The translations under genes were made by a program, and so were the position numbers. A stretch of 35,168 nt of DNA from contig NZ_JAQTTX010000025.1 in NCBI RefSeq assembly GCF_028710545.1, forward strand, positions 1 to 35,168, read 5' to 3'. The notes under the pieces were generated by a model that saw nothing but the letters and a program-made list of their open reading frames with translations, did not search any database and was not told the DNA's origin. Positions 22,952 through 31,349 of this stretch are shown one piece after another (position 1 is the stretch's first letter; the number at the start of each line of letters is the position of its first letter). This DNA is from Halothiobacillus sp. Its GTDB lineage: Bacteria; Pseudomonadota; Gammaproteobacteria; Halothiobacillales; Halothiobacillaceae.

Positions 22952-24337
22952 CTAGTCGCCTGTCATCAAAACAGGATCGAGCAGGCGCTTGAGTTCTTCT
23001 TCTGACAGGTCTGTCATTTCAAGGGCAACCGCCAACACACTTCTGCGTTCGGCGTAGGCCCGCTTGGCAATTTTCGCCCCCAATTCATAGCCGATCACCG
23101 GGTTCAGGGCCGTGACCAGAATGGGGTTCATGCCCAGAGCGGCTTCAATCCGCTCATGATTGACCGTGAAACCGGCAATTGCCTTGTCTGCCAACAAACG
23201 CATGGCGTTGGACAATAACTGAATGGATTGCAACAGATTATTGGCAATCAAGGGCAACATGACGTTCAACTCGAACAAGCCGGACTGTCCTGCCAGCGCG
23301 ACAGCCATATCAAACCCCTGAACCTGAGCGGCTACCATGGCGACCGCTTCGGGAACAACAGGGTTGACCTTACCGGGCATGATCGAACTACCCGGCTGCA
23401 AGTCGGGAAGGCTGATTTCACTGAGGCCGGCCAACGGCCCGGAATTCATGAGCCTCAGATCATTAGAAATTTTGGTTAACACAATGGCCAGGCTGCGGAA
23501 GGCAGCAGACATCGCAACCGGTTCATCCTGCGCGGCCAGACCTGCAAACGGCCGGGGCATGGAACGATACGCACCACCGGTTTCGCTGTTCAAAGCCACA
23601 ATGAATGCAGCAGAGAAGCCTTCGGGCGCATTGATGCCCGTGCCGACTGCCGTGCCGCCCTGAGGCAGGGCCTGCATCCGATCGACAGCCTGCTCAATAC
23701 CCAGGCGGGCGCCATCAAGGTGATCGACATAGGCCATCAGTGTCTGATCGAAACGAACAGGCATTGCATCCATCAAATGCGTGCGCCCGGTTTTTGTCAC
23801 CCCGGCCAGCGCCTGAGCTTTGGCTTCGATAGCCTGCTTCAAGTAGTTGAGCGCGGGCAGTAACTCGCGTTTGACCGCCTCCACCGCTGAAACGCGAATA
23901 GTGGTGGGAATCACATCATTCGAGCTTTGGCTCATATTGACGTGGTCATTGGGATGGACACGCAGATGCGAATTTCCAAGCAAATCATTGGCCAGGCGGG
24001 CAATGACCTCGTTTGCATTCATGTTGGTGCTGGTGCCCGAACCCGTCTGATAGACATCGATGGGAAAAGCATCCGCGTATTGCCCGGCCGCTATCGCATG
24101 GCTGGCCTGCACGATGGCCTCACCCAATGCAGCCGGTAACACACCCAAGGTCATATTTGCCTGCGCGCACGCAGTCTTGACCTGAGCCAATGCGCGGATG
24201 AATTCCGCGGGTAACGGCATACCACTGATGGGGAAGTTATCGATCGCACGTTGGGTCTGGGCGCCCCACAATGCATCGACCGGTATGTTGACCGGCCCGA
24301 TGCTGTCGTGCTCTGTGCGGAATTTTTGGGTTGTCAT
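22952..24337 (-). CDS. fumC: Class II fumarate hydratase
   Basis: From ATG 24337 the protein has 461 residues and starts MTTQKFRTEHDSIG, in line with FumC. Family signatures are TGSGTSTNMNANEV, SQSSNDVIPT, TGRTHLMDAMP and the fumarase/aspartase motif GSSIMPGKVNP. It interconverts fumarate and malate in the TCA cycle, is oxygen-stable and has no iron-sulfur cluster. The frame stays open upstream to 24526, but that extension lies inside lpxA and has no family match. The gene begins 22 bases after the lpxA stop and is probably the last gene of the envelope operon. lpxB, the usual next gene after lpxA in many proteobacteria, is absent here. Confidence 0.94.
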   Translation of the reverse strand: MTTQKFRTEHDSIGPVNIPVDALWGAQTQRAIDNFPISGMPLPAEFIRALAQVKTACAQANMTLGVLPAALGEAIVQASHAIAAGQYADAFPIDVYQTGSGTSTNMNANEVIARLANDLLGNSHLRVHPNDHVNMSQSSNDVIPTTIRVSAVEAVKRELLPALNYLKQAIEAKAQALAGVTKTGRTHLMDAMPVRFDQTLMAYVDHLDGARLGIEQAVDRMQALPQGGTAVGTGINAPEGFSAAFIVALNSETGGAYRSMPRPFAGLAAQDEPVAMSAAFRSLAIVLTKISNDLRLMNSGPLAGLSEISLPDLQPGSSIMPGKVNPVVPEAVAMVAAQVQGFDMAVALAGQSGLFELNVMLPLIANNLLQSIQLLSNAMRLLADKAIAGFTVNHERIEAALGMNPILVTALNPVIGYELGAKIAKRAYAERRSVLAVALEMTDLSEEELKRLLDPVLMTGD

Positions 24338-24359
24338 CGAGGAAATTACCCCACGGGTA

Positions 24360-25127
24360 TCAGCGCGTGATGCCTCGCTCGCTACCTTTGATGAAGTCGA
24401 GCATTTGCTGCAAGGCGGGTTCTGTTTCGGCGGCTTGTTCGAATTCCGCCCAGACCATCTCATCACCCTGCTTTTTGACCAATTGACGGAAACAACGATT
24501 AAGTAAAGCGATGGTATCGGCATCAAAATGCCGACGTTTGAGCCCTTCCTTATTCAGACCGATTGACCGGGCACGAGCACCATCAGCCATGACGAAGGGA
24601 GGCACATCCTTGGAGATTTTGCTGAAGCCACCGATAAACGCATGAGCGCCAATTCGGCAGAACTGATGAGCCACGGCAAAACCGCCAAAGATGGCGTGAT
24701 CGCCAACCGTGACGTGCCCGGCAAGCGAGGCAGCGTTGGCGAGGATGACATGGTTGCCGATCTGGCAGTCATGTGCGATATGCGCATAAGCCATCACCAA
24801 AACATCGGAGCCAATGCGCGTTACACCCCCGCCACCTTCGGTACCGCGATGAATCGAGGAAAATTCACGAATCTGATTCCGATCACCGATTTCAAGTGTT
24901 GTATGCTCGCCGTGAAATTTCAGATCCTGCGGAACTTCACCCAATACAGCATGGCAGTAGATATGATTGTCCTTACCGATCCGGCAGGGCCCCTTAATCA
25001 CAGAATGACTGTCAATCTGTGTTCCCGCGGCGATCTCGACCTGACCTTCGATGACCACATAGGGTCCGACGACCACACTGGGGTCCAGACTCGCCTCCGG
25101 CGAGATTATGGCTGTCGGATGAATCAC
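24360..25127 (-). CDS. lpxA: UDP-N-acetylglucosamine acyltransferase
   Basis: This 255-residue left-handed beta-helix acyltransferase shows many hexapeptide repeats such as SPEASLDPSVVVGPYVVIEG. The catalytic histidine is His119 in AYAHIAHDCQIGN, matching E. coli His125. The C-terminal helical domain contains GLNKEGLKRR, as in LpxA. It performs the first step of lipid A synthesis, transferring an R-3-hydroxyacyl chain to UDP-GlcNAc. The start is GTG 25127, whose GTGA overlaps the fabZ stop by four bases, and the protein then begins IHPTAIISPEA. The longer upstream frame reads into fabZ and is rejected. It is followed by fumC. Confidence 0.95.
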   Translation of the reverse strand: MIHPTAIISPEASLDPSVVVGPYVVIEGQVEIAAGTQIDSHSVIKGPCRIGKDNHIYCHAVLGEVPQDLKFHGEHTTLEIGDRNQIREFSSIHRGTEGGGGVTRIGSDVLVMAYAHIAHDCQIGNHVILANAASLAGHVTVGDHAIFGGFAVAHQFCRIGAHAFIGGFSKISKDVPPFVMADGARARSIGLNKEGLKRRHFDADTIALLNRCFRQLVKKQGDEMVWAEFEQAAETEPALQQMLDFIKGSERGITR

Positions 25128-25585
25128 TCGGACACTTCCTTGGCAACACATTTGATCAGCGCCTTGGCAGCCAGTTCACCATCGACATGGGCTTCACATT
25201 GGAAAATCCCCATGCCTCGAACCAGACGTTTGAGTTCAACGCGGATAATCAATTGATCACCCGGCTCGACAACACGGCGGAACGTGACTTCATCCAACCC
25301 GACCAGCATGTAGAGAGAATTGGGATTTGGTACGACGCCCTGACTACTGAAGGCCAGTACGCCTGTCGCCTGAGCCATCGCCTCGGTAATCAGCACACCC
25401 GGCATGACGGGCCGAACCGGGAAATGCCCTTGAAAGAACGGCTCGTTGAAGGTTACATTCTTGACGGCCACCAGATATTCATTCGGCGCCCAGTCCAGAA
25501 CACGGTCGATCAACAGAAAGGGAAACCGATGAGGCAATAGATGCATTATCTCTTGAATCATGATTGTTTTTGTTGTTGCACTCAC
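25124..25585 (-). CDS. fabZ: 3-hydroxyacyl-ACP dehydratase FabZ
   Basis: This 153-residue hotdog-fold enzyme has its catalytic histidine as His19 in LLPHRFPFLLIDRV and its catalytic glutamate as Glu68 in PVMPGVLITEAMAQATG. FFQGHFPVRP is the standard link between them. It dehydrates 3-hydroxyacyl-ACP in fatty-acid elongation and competes with LpxA and LpxD for the same hydroxyacyl-ACP pool. That competition explains its conserved place between lpxD and lpxA. It overlaps lpxD by ATGA and lpxA by GTGA, so all three are translationally coupled. Confidence 0.96.
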   Translation of the reverse strand: MSATTKTIMIQEIMHLLPHRFPFLLIDRVLDWAPNEYLVAVKNVTFNEPFFQGHFPVRPVMPGVLITEAMAQATGVLAFSSQGVVPNPNSLYMLVGLDEVTFRRVVEPGDQLIIRVELKRLVRGMGIFQCEAHVDGELAAKALIKCVAKEVSE

Positions 25586-26649
25586 GGATTTTCCTCATCT
25601 TTTTTTCGCAATGAGTTCAGGTCGGTTTCTAATACCTGAACACGATGCACAATTCGCTCGAGTTGTTTGAAACGAGCGGCGTTTTTATGCCAGTTCTCGT
25701 TGGTGTCCAATGGCGTACCCGCCGAGTAGACGCCGGGCTGACGGATGGAACGTGTGACCATTGACATGCCGGTGATATGCACACCATCGGCCAATGTCAG
25801 GTGCCCTGCCAGACCGACACCACCGCCCAAAGTGCAGTACTTGCCCACGACGCTCGAACCGGCCAGGCCAGCGCAACCGGCTATGGCCGAATGTGCGCCG
25901 ATTTCAACGTTATGGGCAATCTGAATCAGATTATCCAGCTTCGCGCCGTCATCGATACGCGTGTCATCCAGCGCACCTCGGTCGATCGTGGTGTTGGCAC
26001 CAATATCCACATCATCACCAATGACGACGCGCCCCAGCTGCGGCACACGCCTCCATTTTCCGTGTTCATTCACGAGGCCAAATCCATCAGAACCGATTAC
26101 GGCACCCGGTTGGATGACACAGCGTGCGCCGATCACGCAATGATTCATCACGGTCACGCGCGCGATCAATTCGGTATCCGAACCGATCGACACGCCCTCC
26201 CCCAGGATGCAACCCGGACCAATGCGTGCACCCGAGCCAATTTGGCAGCCGGAACCAATCACGGCATAAGGACCCACGGTTACATCATCTGCAAGATGCG
26301 CATCCGGGTGAACAGAGGCGCTCGGGTCAACACGCTTTGACGCTTCAGGACGGGGAAACAACCACTCCAATACATCGACAAAAGCCGACTGGGGGTTCGA
26401 TACCAGAATCAATACAGAACTCGATGGAAGCGCTTCCTGATCTTTTACCCGGCAAAGCACCACTCCGGCAGATGTCTTGCCGGGTTGAATGCCTCGTCTG
26501 TTTCCACTGAAATAGGCCAGATCGGAAATCGTCGCACTAGCCAGCGAGGCAACCCCACGAATAAGCCGCTCGGCATCGCCACGCACCGAAGCGCCCAATC
26601 GTGCGGCCACATCGGCGACACGGATGGCATCTGCAGGGATCGCGGGCAT
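25582..26649 (-). CDS. lpxD: UDP-3-O-(3-hydroxyacyl)glucosamine N-acyltransferase
   Basis: This 355-residue protein has an N-terminal uridine-binding domain (about 1-105; GVASLASATISDLAYFSGNRR). It is followed by a hexapeptide beta-helix and a C-terminal helical extension with LERIVHRVQVLETDLNSLRKK. The catalytic histidine is His246 in LIQIAHNVEIGAHS. It adds the second hydroxyacyl chain in lipid A synthesis (third step of the pathway). The start is ATG 26649, 37 bases after the skp stop. The stop overlaps the fabZ start by four bases. Confidence 0.95.
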   Translation of the reverse strand: MPAIPADAIRVADVAARLGASVRGDAERLIRGVASLASATISDLAYFSGNRRGIQPGKTSAGVVLCRVKDQEALPSSSVLILVSNPQSAFVDVLEWLFPRPEASKRVDPSASVHPDAHLADDVTVGPYAVIGSGCQIGSGARIGPGCILGEGVSIGSDTELIARVTVMNHCVIGARCVIQPGAVIGSDGFGLVNEHGKWRRVPQLGRVVIGDDVDIGANTTIDRGALDDTRIDDGAKLDNLIQIAHNVEIGAHSAIAGCAGLAGSSVVGKYCTLGGGVGLAGHLTLADGVHITGMSMVTRSIRQPGVYSAGTPLDTNENWHKNAARFKQLERIVHRVQVLETDLNSLRKKDEENP

Positions 26650-26686
26650 TTCGCTTAAAGCCGATCAAAGACAGGAGGGCCTGTCG

Positions 26687-27205
26687 TTACTTTCCGGCAC
26701 TCGCGTCTTGTTTGAGTTTGGCAAGCACATCACTTGTTATATCAACCTGGGGGGCAGCATAAACAACGCCTTCGGCCAAAACCAGGTCATAACCTTTTGT
26801 TTTAGCGACGTCTTTAATGGCGGCAAGCACAACGCGCTGCAACTTGCCCAATTCCTCGTTTTTACGCAGATTCAGGTCGTCACGGAAATTACTCTGCATA
26901 CGCTGCAGATCACGAAGCTGACGATTAAGCTCCTGTTCCTGCTTGGACCGGTCGCTATCGCTCATGGTCACCCCATCGCGATTGAGCTTGGTTTCCAAAG
27001 CCTGGGCGGTTTGTTGGGCATCACGGATTTCCTTCTCACGAGGCGCGAATTCCTTTTCGAGCTTCTTCTTGGCAATATCAGCCTGAGGCGCTTGCTCAAG
27101 TAGCGTAGAGGAATTGACAAAGGCAATCTTGATTTCCGCCGACTGTGCAGTCGCAGCGAAGAACAAAGCCAACATAGAAACTAAAGCCAATGCAATGCGA
27201 TTCAC
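26687..27205 (-). CDS. skp: Periplasmic chaperone Skp/OmpH
   Basis: The protein has 172 residues with a signal peptide of about 23 (cleavage after AQSA). The mature part begins EIKIAFVNSSTLLEQAPQADIAKKKLEKEF, and a long charged coiled-coil arm follows (residues 45-125). This is the Skp trimer architecture. It holds unfolded outer-membrane proteins in the periplasm for delivery to BamA, whose gene lies just upstream. The start is GTG 27205, well supported by AGGAG with seven bases of spacing. Confidence 0.92.
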   Translation of the reverse strand: MNRIALALVSMLALFFAATAQSAEIKIAFVNSSTLLEQAPQADIAKKKLEKEFAPREKEIRDAQQTAQALETKLNRDGVTMSDSDRSKQEQELNRQLRDLQRMQSNFRDDLNLRKNEELGKLQRVVLAAIKDVAKTKGYDLVLAEGVVYAAPQVDITSDVLAKLKQDASAGK

Positions 27206-27216
27206 GCAAACTCTCC

Positions 27217-27294
27217 TAAAAAAACAAAAGCAAAACCGGAGCCAGACAGCAGACCCGGCATTATCTCACAAGTGATGACCTTCGAGCGCTCCGG
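27217..27294 (-). terminator. Possible attenuator hairpin between bamA and skp
   Basis: On the minus strand CCGGAGC (27294-27288) pairs with GCTCCGG (27242-27236). TTTTGCTTTTGTTTTTTT follows, just before the skp ribosome-binding site. The seven-base stem closes a loop of about 45 bases, so it is weaker than a standard terminator. It could reduce read-through from bamA into skp-lpxD or protect the bamA mRNA end. Confidence 0.3.
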
Positions 27295-27295
27295 A

Positions 27296-29698
27296 TCAAA
27301 AGCTCGTGCCGACAGTAAACTGGAATACCTGCGTGCGGTCACCAGGCTTGCTGTTCAAAGGCTTGGCCACACTGAACACCAGAGGACCGACCGGTGAAAT
27401 CCAGTTAAAGCCAATCCCGACCGACTGACGCAGATCCTGCGCACTGAAATTATTGTAATCGTTGTACACGTTACCGATATCCCAGAACAGCGATAAACGT
27501 ACATTATTCGACTGCTTGGTCAAAAACGGCATGGGGGTGATCAATTCGAGGCCGCCAGCGGTCAGGAACGTGCCGCCCATCGGATCGCCGTTGGAATCGA
27601 CCGGACCAAGCGAGTAATCCTGATACCCTCGTACCGATTGGATACCGCCCGAATAGTAATTCAGAAATGGCGGTACACCGTTGTAGTACTGGCTGACGCC
27701 ACCGTAGGTCGATTGTGTGTTGCCATAAGCCTTGATGAGCCCGACCTGACCATGCGCCGACAGGGTCGAATCAGACCAGAGGGGGAAGTAGATCCGCCCC
27801 CTATAGTCGCCCTTGTAATAGAGCAGCTGGCTACCTGGCACCGCCAAGGTGGCCGAAACGCTTTGCAGAATACCCGAGGTGGGGAAAATGGCCTTGTTGC
27901 GCGTATCGTACTTCAAGGTGGGAATCAGGCTGAATGTGTAGAAACTCTCGCCATCAAAGCCCGGGCCTGGGCGATCGTAGCCATTCTCGCCCAATGGGGT
28001 TACCGGATAACTCCCTGTGGGAACGACAGGCACGCCGGTAATCCAGCTTGGTGAGTAGCTGGTGGATTTGATTTTCTGATTCTGCAACTGGAAGGCGATT
28101 GACGCATAAGTGTTCTCGGATAGTGGCACACCGAAGTTGATGTTGCCCCCGATCGAATCGACCAGATATCGGGAAAGAGACAGCTGTGCCGCATTCTGCT
28201 TGGAATAGAACAGACCGAAACCCTGACTCACGCCATCGATGGTGAAATAGGGATTGTTGTAATTGAACTGCACACCCGTCTGGTATGAACTGCGCTGCAA
28301 GTTGATACCGACCGATTTACCGGAACCCAGGAAATTTGACTGGTTAAGGCCCAAATTGAAGAGCACACCCTCGGATTGCGAATAACCAACCCCCGCCGTG
28401 AACGAACCGGACAATTGTTCGGTAATGTCATAGTCGACATCCACCTGATCAGGCACACCTGAAACCGGTTTGACCTTTTGATCCACGTGCTGAACGGAAG
28501 GCAGGCGCTGGAGGCGTTCTTTGGAGCGGTCCAGCTTGTCGGCCGCATACCAACTGCCCTCCATCTGCCGCATTTCACGGCGATAGACCTCTTCATTCGT
28601 ATTGAAGTTGCCGTTGAACTCGACATGACGCACGGTAACCCGGTCGCCGGGTTGTATGTTGAAATCGATGGCTACGGTTTTATTGTCTTCATCGATCTTG
28701 GGCATGGGTTGGACGCGGGCCAGTGCATAGCCATCGTTACCCAACCGCTTGGCAATGGCATCCGAAGTATCGATCACATCCTTGCGGTTGAAGTATTCGC
28801 CTGTTTTGACCTTGTCAAGCGCGTCCAGTGTGGCCTTGTCCAGCAAAAGATTGCCGGAAAAAGTGACACCGCTGACCTTGTAACGCTGCCCTTCCGTGAT
28901 GTTGATCACAATGGCCATGTGCTTGCGGTCAGGTGTAATCGTGACCTGCGAGGAATCCACCGCAAACTTCAGATAACCGCGATCAAGATAGAAAGACCGC
29001 AGGCTTTCGAGATCGGTCGCCATTTTCTCTTTGGAATATTGATCTGCGCTCGACCAGAAAGCCCACCAGGAAACAGGATGCATCGCGAGTTGAGACAACA
29101 GTTCCGATTCGGAGAAGTCATGATTCCCGATAATGCGAACCTGCTGGATGCTGGCCGGTTTACCCTCGTAGATATCGATGGAAACGAAAACACGATTGTC
29201 ATCCAGTTTCTGCACGTGAGTCTGAATCTGAACACCGTACTGCCCCAGGCTGTAGTACACGCGTTGCAATTCGGTTTTCATTTTGTCCAGCGCCTGCGGG
29301 TCAAGGACGTGCCCTTGGCTCAGGCCGATGTCTTTGAGCGCCTTTTGAAGCTTTTCGGTTTCAACTTTCTTGTTGCCTTTGACCTCGATGGCAGAGATGG
29401 TCGGCCGTTCCTTGACCTGAATCATCAACACATTGCCGACACGCCCTACATTGACGTCGCTGAAGAAACCGGTCTTGTACAGCGCGTCGATAACCCGGGT
29501 GCTGTCGCTTGCAGTGAAATCATCACCCACGTGATAGGGGATATAGGTAAAGGCGGTGCTGGGCGTGACTGTACGCAGACCTTCCACCTTGATATCCGAA
29601 ATCACAAACGCATGGGCCAGCGTTGGTATGAGCAGCAAAGCGCCCGCGATGGGCTTCAGTAAAAACCGAGCCAATGAAAACTTGATAGGTGAAGTCAT
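27296..29698 (-). CDS. bamA: Outer-membrane protein assembly factor BamA
   Basis: The protein has 800 residues with a signal peptide of about 30 (cleavage after LAHA). Five POTRA domains follow (about 31-430; the first begins FVISDIKVEGLRTVTPSTAF), then a 16-strand barrel. The loop-6 lock motif is VRGY at 689-692 where E. coli has VRGF. The protein ends in VFQFTVGTSF, a normal beta-signal with terminal Phe. It is the catalytic core of the BAM complex that inserts beta-barrel proteins, probably including the PldA and efflux duct encoded here. The 187-bp gap from rseP suggests its own promoter, but I could not identify a convincing sigma-E or sigma-70 site. Confidence 0.95.
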   Translation of the reverse strand: MTSPIKFSLARFLLKPIAGALLLIPTLAHAFVISDIKVEGLRTVTPSTAFTYIPYHVGDDFTASDSTRVIDALYKTGFFSDVNVGRVGNVLMIQVKERPTISAIEVKGNKKVETEKLQKALKDIGLSQGHVLDPQALDKMKTELQRVYYSLGQYGVQIQTHVQKLDDNRVFVSIDIYEGKPASIQQVRIIGNHDFSESELLSQLAMHPVSWWAFWSSADQYSKEKMATDLESLRSFYLDRGYLKFAVDSSQVTITPDRKHMAIVINITEGQRYKVSGVTFSGNLLLDKATLDALDKVKTGEYFNRKDVIDTSDAIAKRLGNDGYALARVQPMPKIDEDNKTVAIDFNIQPGDRVTVRHVEFNGNFNTNEEVYRREMRQMEGSWYAADKLDRSKERLQRLPSVQHVDQKVKPVSGVPDQVDVDYDITEQLSGSFTAGVGYSQSEGVLFNLGLNQSNFLGSGKSVGINLQRSSYQTGVQFNYNNPYFTIDGVSQGFGLFYSKQNAAQLSLSRYLVDSIGGNINFGVPLSENTYASIAFQLQNQKIKSTSYSPSWITGVPVVPTGSYPVTPLGENGYDRPGPGFDGESFYTFSLIPTLKYDTRNKAIFPTSGILQSVSATLAVPGSQLLYYKGDYRGRIYFPLWSDSTLSAHGQVGLIKAYGNTQSTYGGVSQYYNGVPPFLNYYSGGIQSVRGYQDYSLGPVDSNGDPMGGTFLTAGGLELITPMPFLTKQSNNVRLSLFWDIGNVYNDYNNFSAQDLRQSVGIGFNWISPVGPLVFSVAKPLNSKPGDRTQVFQFTVGTSF

Positions 29699-29885
29699 GC
29701 TTGAAGTGAGATCCCAAAGATTCGGATAAAAGTGTTTAAAGTAAATTTCACAGCTCGTTCAGGTCACTGATCGATTCTGTCCGGCTAACAAGCCAGACCA
29801 ATCAAACGAAGGAGACCAAGCGTGTGCGCAAGGTTAAGCACACTGCCTACCCCATCAACAATCGGGCTATTGTCGCTGACTATGC

Positions 29886-31295
29886 CTAGTGCAGCAACCG
29901 TGAGATGTCATTATAAAAAGCCAGCGCCATCAAACTCACCAGAAAGGCCAGACCTATCTTGGTTGCAAAAGCTTCGAGCGCCGCTTCCGCTGGTTTCCCT
30001 CGAATGGCTTCAACCACGTAAAGTACCAGATGGCCGCCGTCCAGCAAGGGGATGGGCAGCAAATTCATGATGGCTAGCGACAGGCTGACCAATGCCATGA
30101 ACCCAAGGAAAGTGGAAAAGCCGATGATCAGACTCTGCCCGGCATACTCGGCAATCGCCACCGGGCCTGAGAGATTGGACAAACTCGCCTGACCGGTCAG
30201 CAAGCCAACGAACACATTAAAGGTTAGCGTGGTCATGGCCCAACTTCGCGATGCGGCCATAGATAACGCCTCGACCGGATTGTATCGCTCCAGAACCAGC
30301 ATCTGTATCCCATCTGCCTTCGCGCGTGCCACGGCATCGGGCACCAGGCCCAACTGGGCACCGATCCGCCCAACGGAGGTTGTTTTGCCATCGACACTGG
30401 TGGATGTTTCGGTCTTGGGCGTAACCGTGATCTGTTCTGAACGCCCATCACGAAGCACGGTCAGCGTGACGGGCTTGCCAGGAGAATGCTCGATACGTGA
30501 AATCAGAGCCCAGGGATCGCGATAAGTCGAACCATTGATCTCCTGAATGATGTCGCCTTTCTTCAAGCCGGCTTGCTCGGCGGGGCTGGCCGCCATCACC
30601 TTATGGATGAGGGCGTCACCCTTTGGCGACCACAGTCGGTAACCGATTTCTCTCAACACATCCGCGGCCGGACCCTGATGATTGCCCTGAAGGGGTTTGA
30701 GCTGGGTCAAATCGAGGGTGCCGGCGTTGACAGCGCCCCGGTGCTCGAATTCAATCGGCACCTTGGCCCCGGCCACCCCTCCTTCCAGCACGGCAAGCCG
30801 CAGATCGGAGAGGCTATGAATGGTTTGTCCACCGACCCGAGTAATCACATCACCATCCTGAATGCCGCTACGCGCCAGCACGGAGTCGGCGGGCACTACG
30901 CCCACCTTGGGCAGCACACCCTGAACCCCGACCATGAACATCAACATCCAGAGCACCAGTGCAAGCAGAATATTCGCAACGGGGCCGGCAAGAACGATCA
31001 GAAAACGCTTCCATACCGGCTGGCAATTGAATGCCCGATGGCGCTCGGAAGGGTCGACAGGCCCTTCGCGCTCATCGAGCATTCTCACGTAGCCGCCCAA
31101 AGGAAAAGCGGCAATGCGGTATTCAATCGCATCCGGCCCTTTACGAGTGGACCATAACGTAGGGCCAAAGCCGAGTGAATAGGTCAAAACCTTGACCCCG
31201 AGCTTTCGTGCCACCCAGAAATGGCCGTATTCATGGAATGCGACCAACACCGCGATGGTGATCAGGAACCCCAACAAACTCATTAAAATATTCAT
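29886..31295 (-). CDS. rseP: Site-2 intramembrane metalloprotease RseP
   Basis: This 469-residue protein is slightly longer than the E. coli form (450). The zinc motif HEYGH lies in the first membrane helix (His21, Glu22, His25), and the second metal motif is NLLPIPLLDGGH with Asp419. Two periplasmic PDZ domains lie between (around 115-200 and 210-300; AGLKKGDIIQEINGSTYRDPW marks the second). RseP cleaves the anti-sigma factor RseA to release sigma-E during envelope stress, and clears signal-peptide remnants. It lies upstream of bamA and downstream of dxr, the conserved order. Confidence 0.95.
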   Translation of the reverse strand: MNILMSLLGFLITIAVLVAFHEYGHFWVARKLGVKVLTYSLGFGPTLWSTRKGPDAIEYRIAAFPLGGYVRMLDEREGPVDPSERHRAFNCQPVWKRFLIVLAGPVANILLALVLWMLMFMVGVQGVLPKVGVVPADSVLARSGIQDGDVITRVGGQTIHSLSDLRLAVLEGGVAGAKVPIEFEHRGAVNAGTLDLTQLKPLQGNHQGPAADVLREIGYRLWSPKGDALIHKVMAASPAEQAGLKKGDIIQEINGSTYRDPWALISRIEHSPGKPVTLTVLRDGRSEQITVTPKTETSTSVDGKTTSVGRIGAQLGLVPDAVARAKADGIQMLVLERYNPVEALSMAASRSWAMTTLTFNVFVGLLTGQASLSNLSGPVAIAEYAGQSLIIGFSTFLGFMALVSLSLAIMNLLPIPLLDGGHLVLYVVEAIRGKPAEAALEAFATKIGLAFLVSLMALAFYNDISRLLH

Positions 31296-31349
31296 GTCAT
31301 CAACTGGTCCAAAAGAGTACAGGCAAGCCCACGTTGGGCAATGAAGCGA

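Noticed and set aside
24338..24526. N-terminal extension of FumC by 63 residues
   Set aside because: The extension lies within the lpxA coding region, is not similar to fumarases, and FumC proteins normally start as MTTQKFRTEHDSIG-like sequences.
25128..25151. Longer LpxA start at 25151
   Set aside because: It would overlap fabZ further and adds residues not found in LpxA. GTG 25127 gives the usual four-base overlap and family N-terminus.
29699..29885. Sigma-E promoter for bamA in the rseP-bamA gap
   Set aside because: No GGAACTT-like -35 with a TCTGA-like -10 at 16-17 bases was seen on the minus strand. Only a small hairpin (GTCTGGCT/AGCCGGAC) without a T-tract is present.
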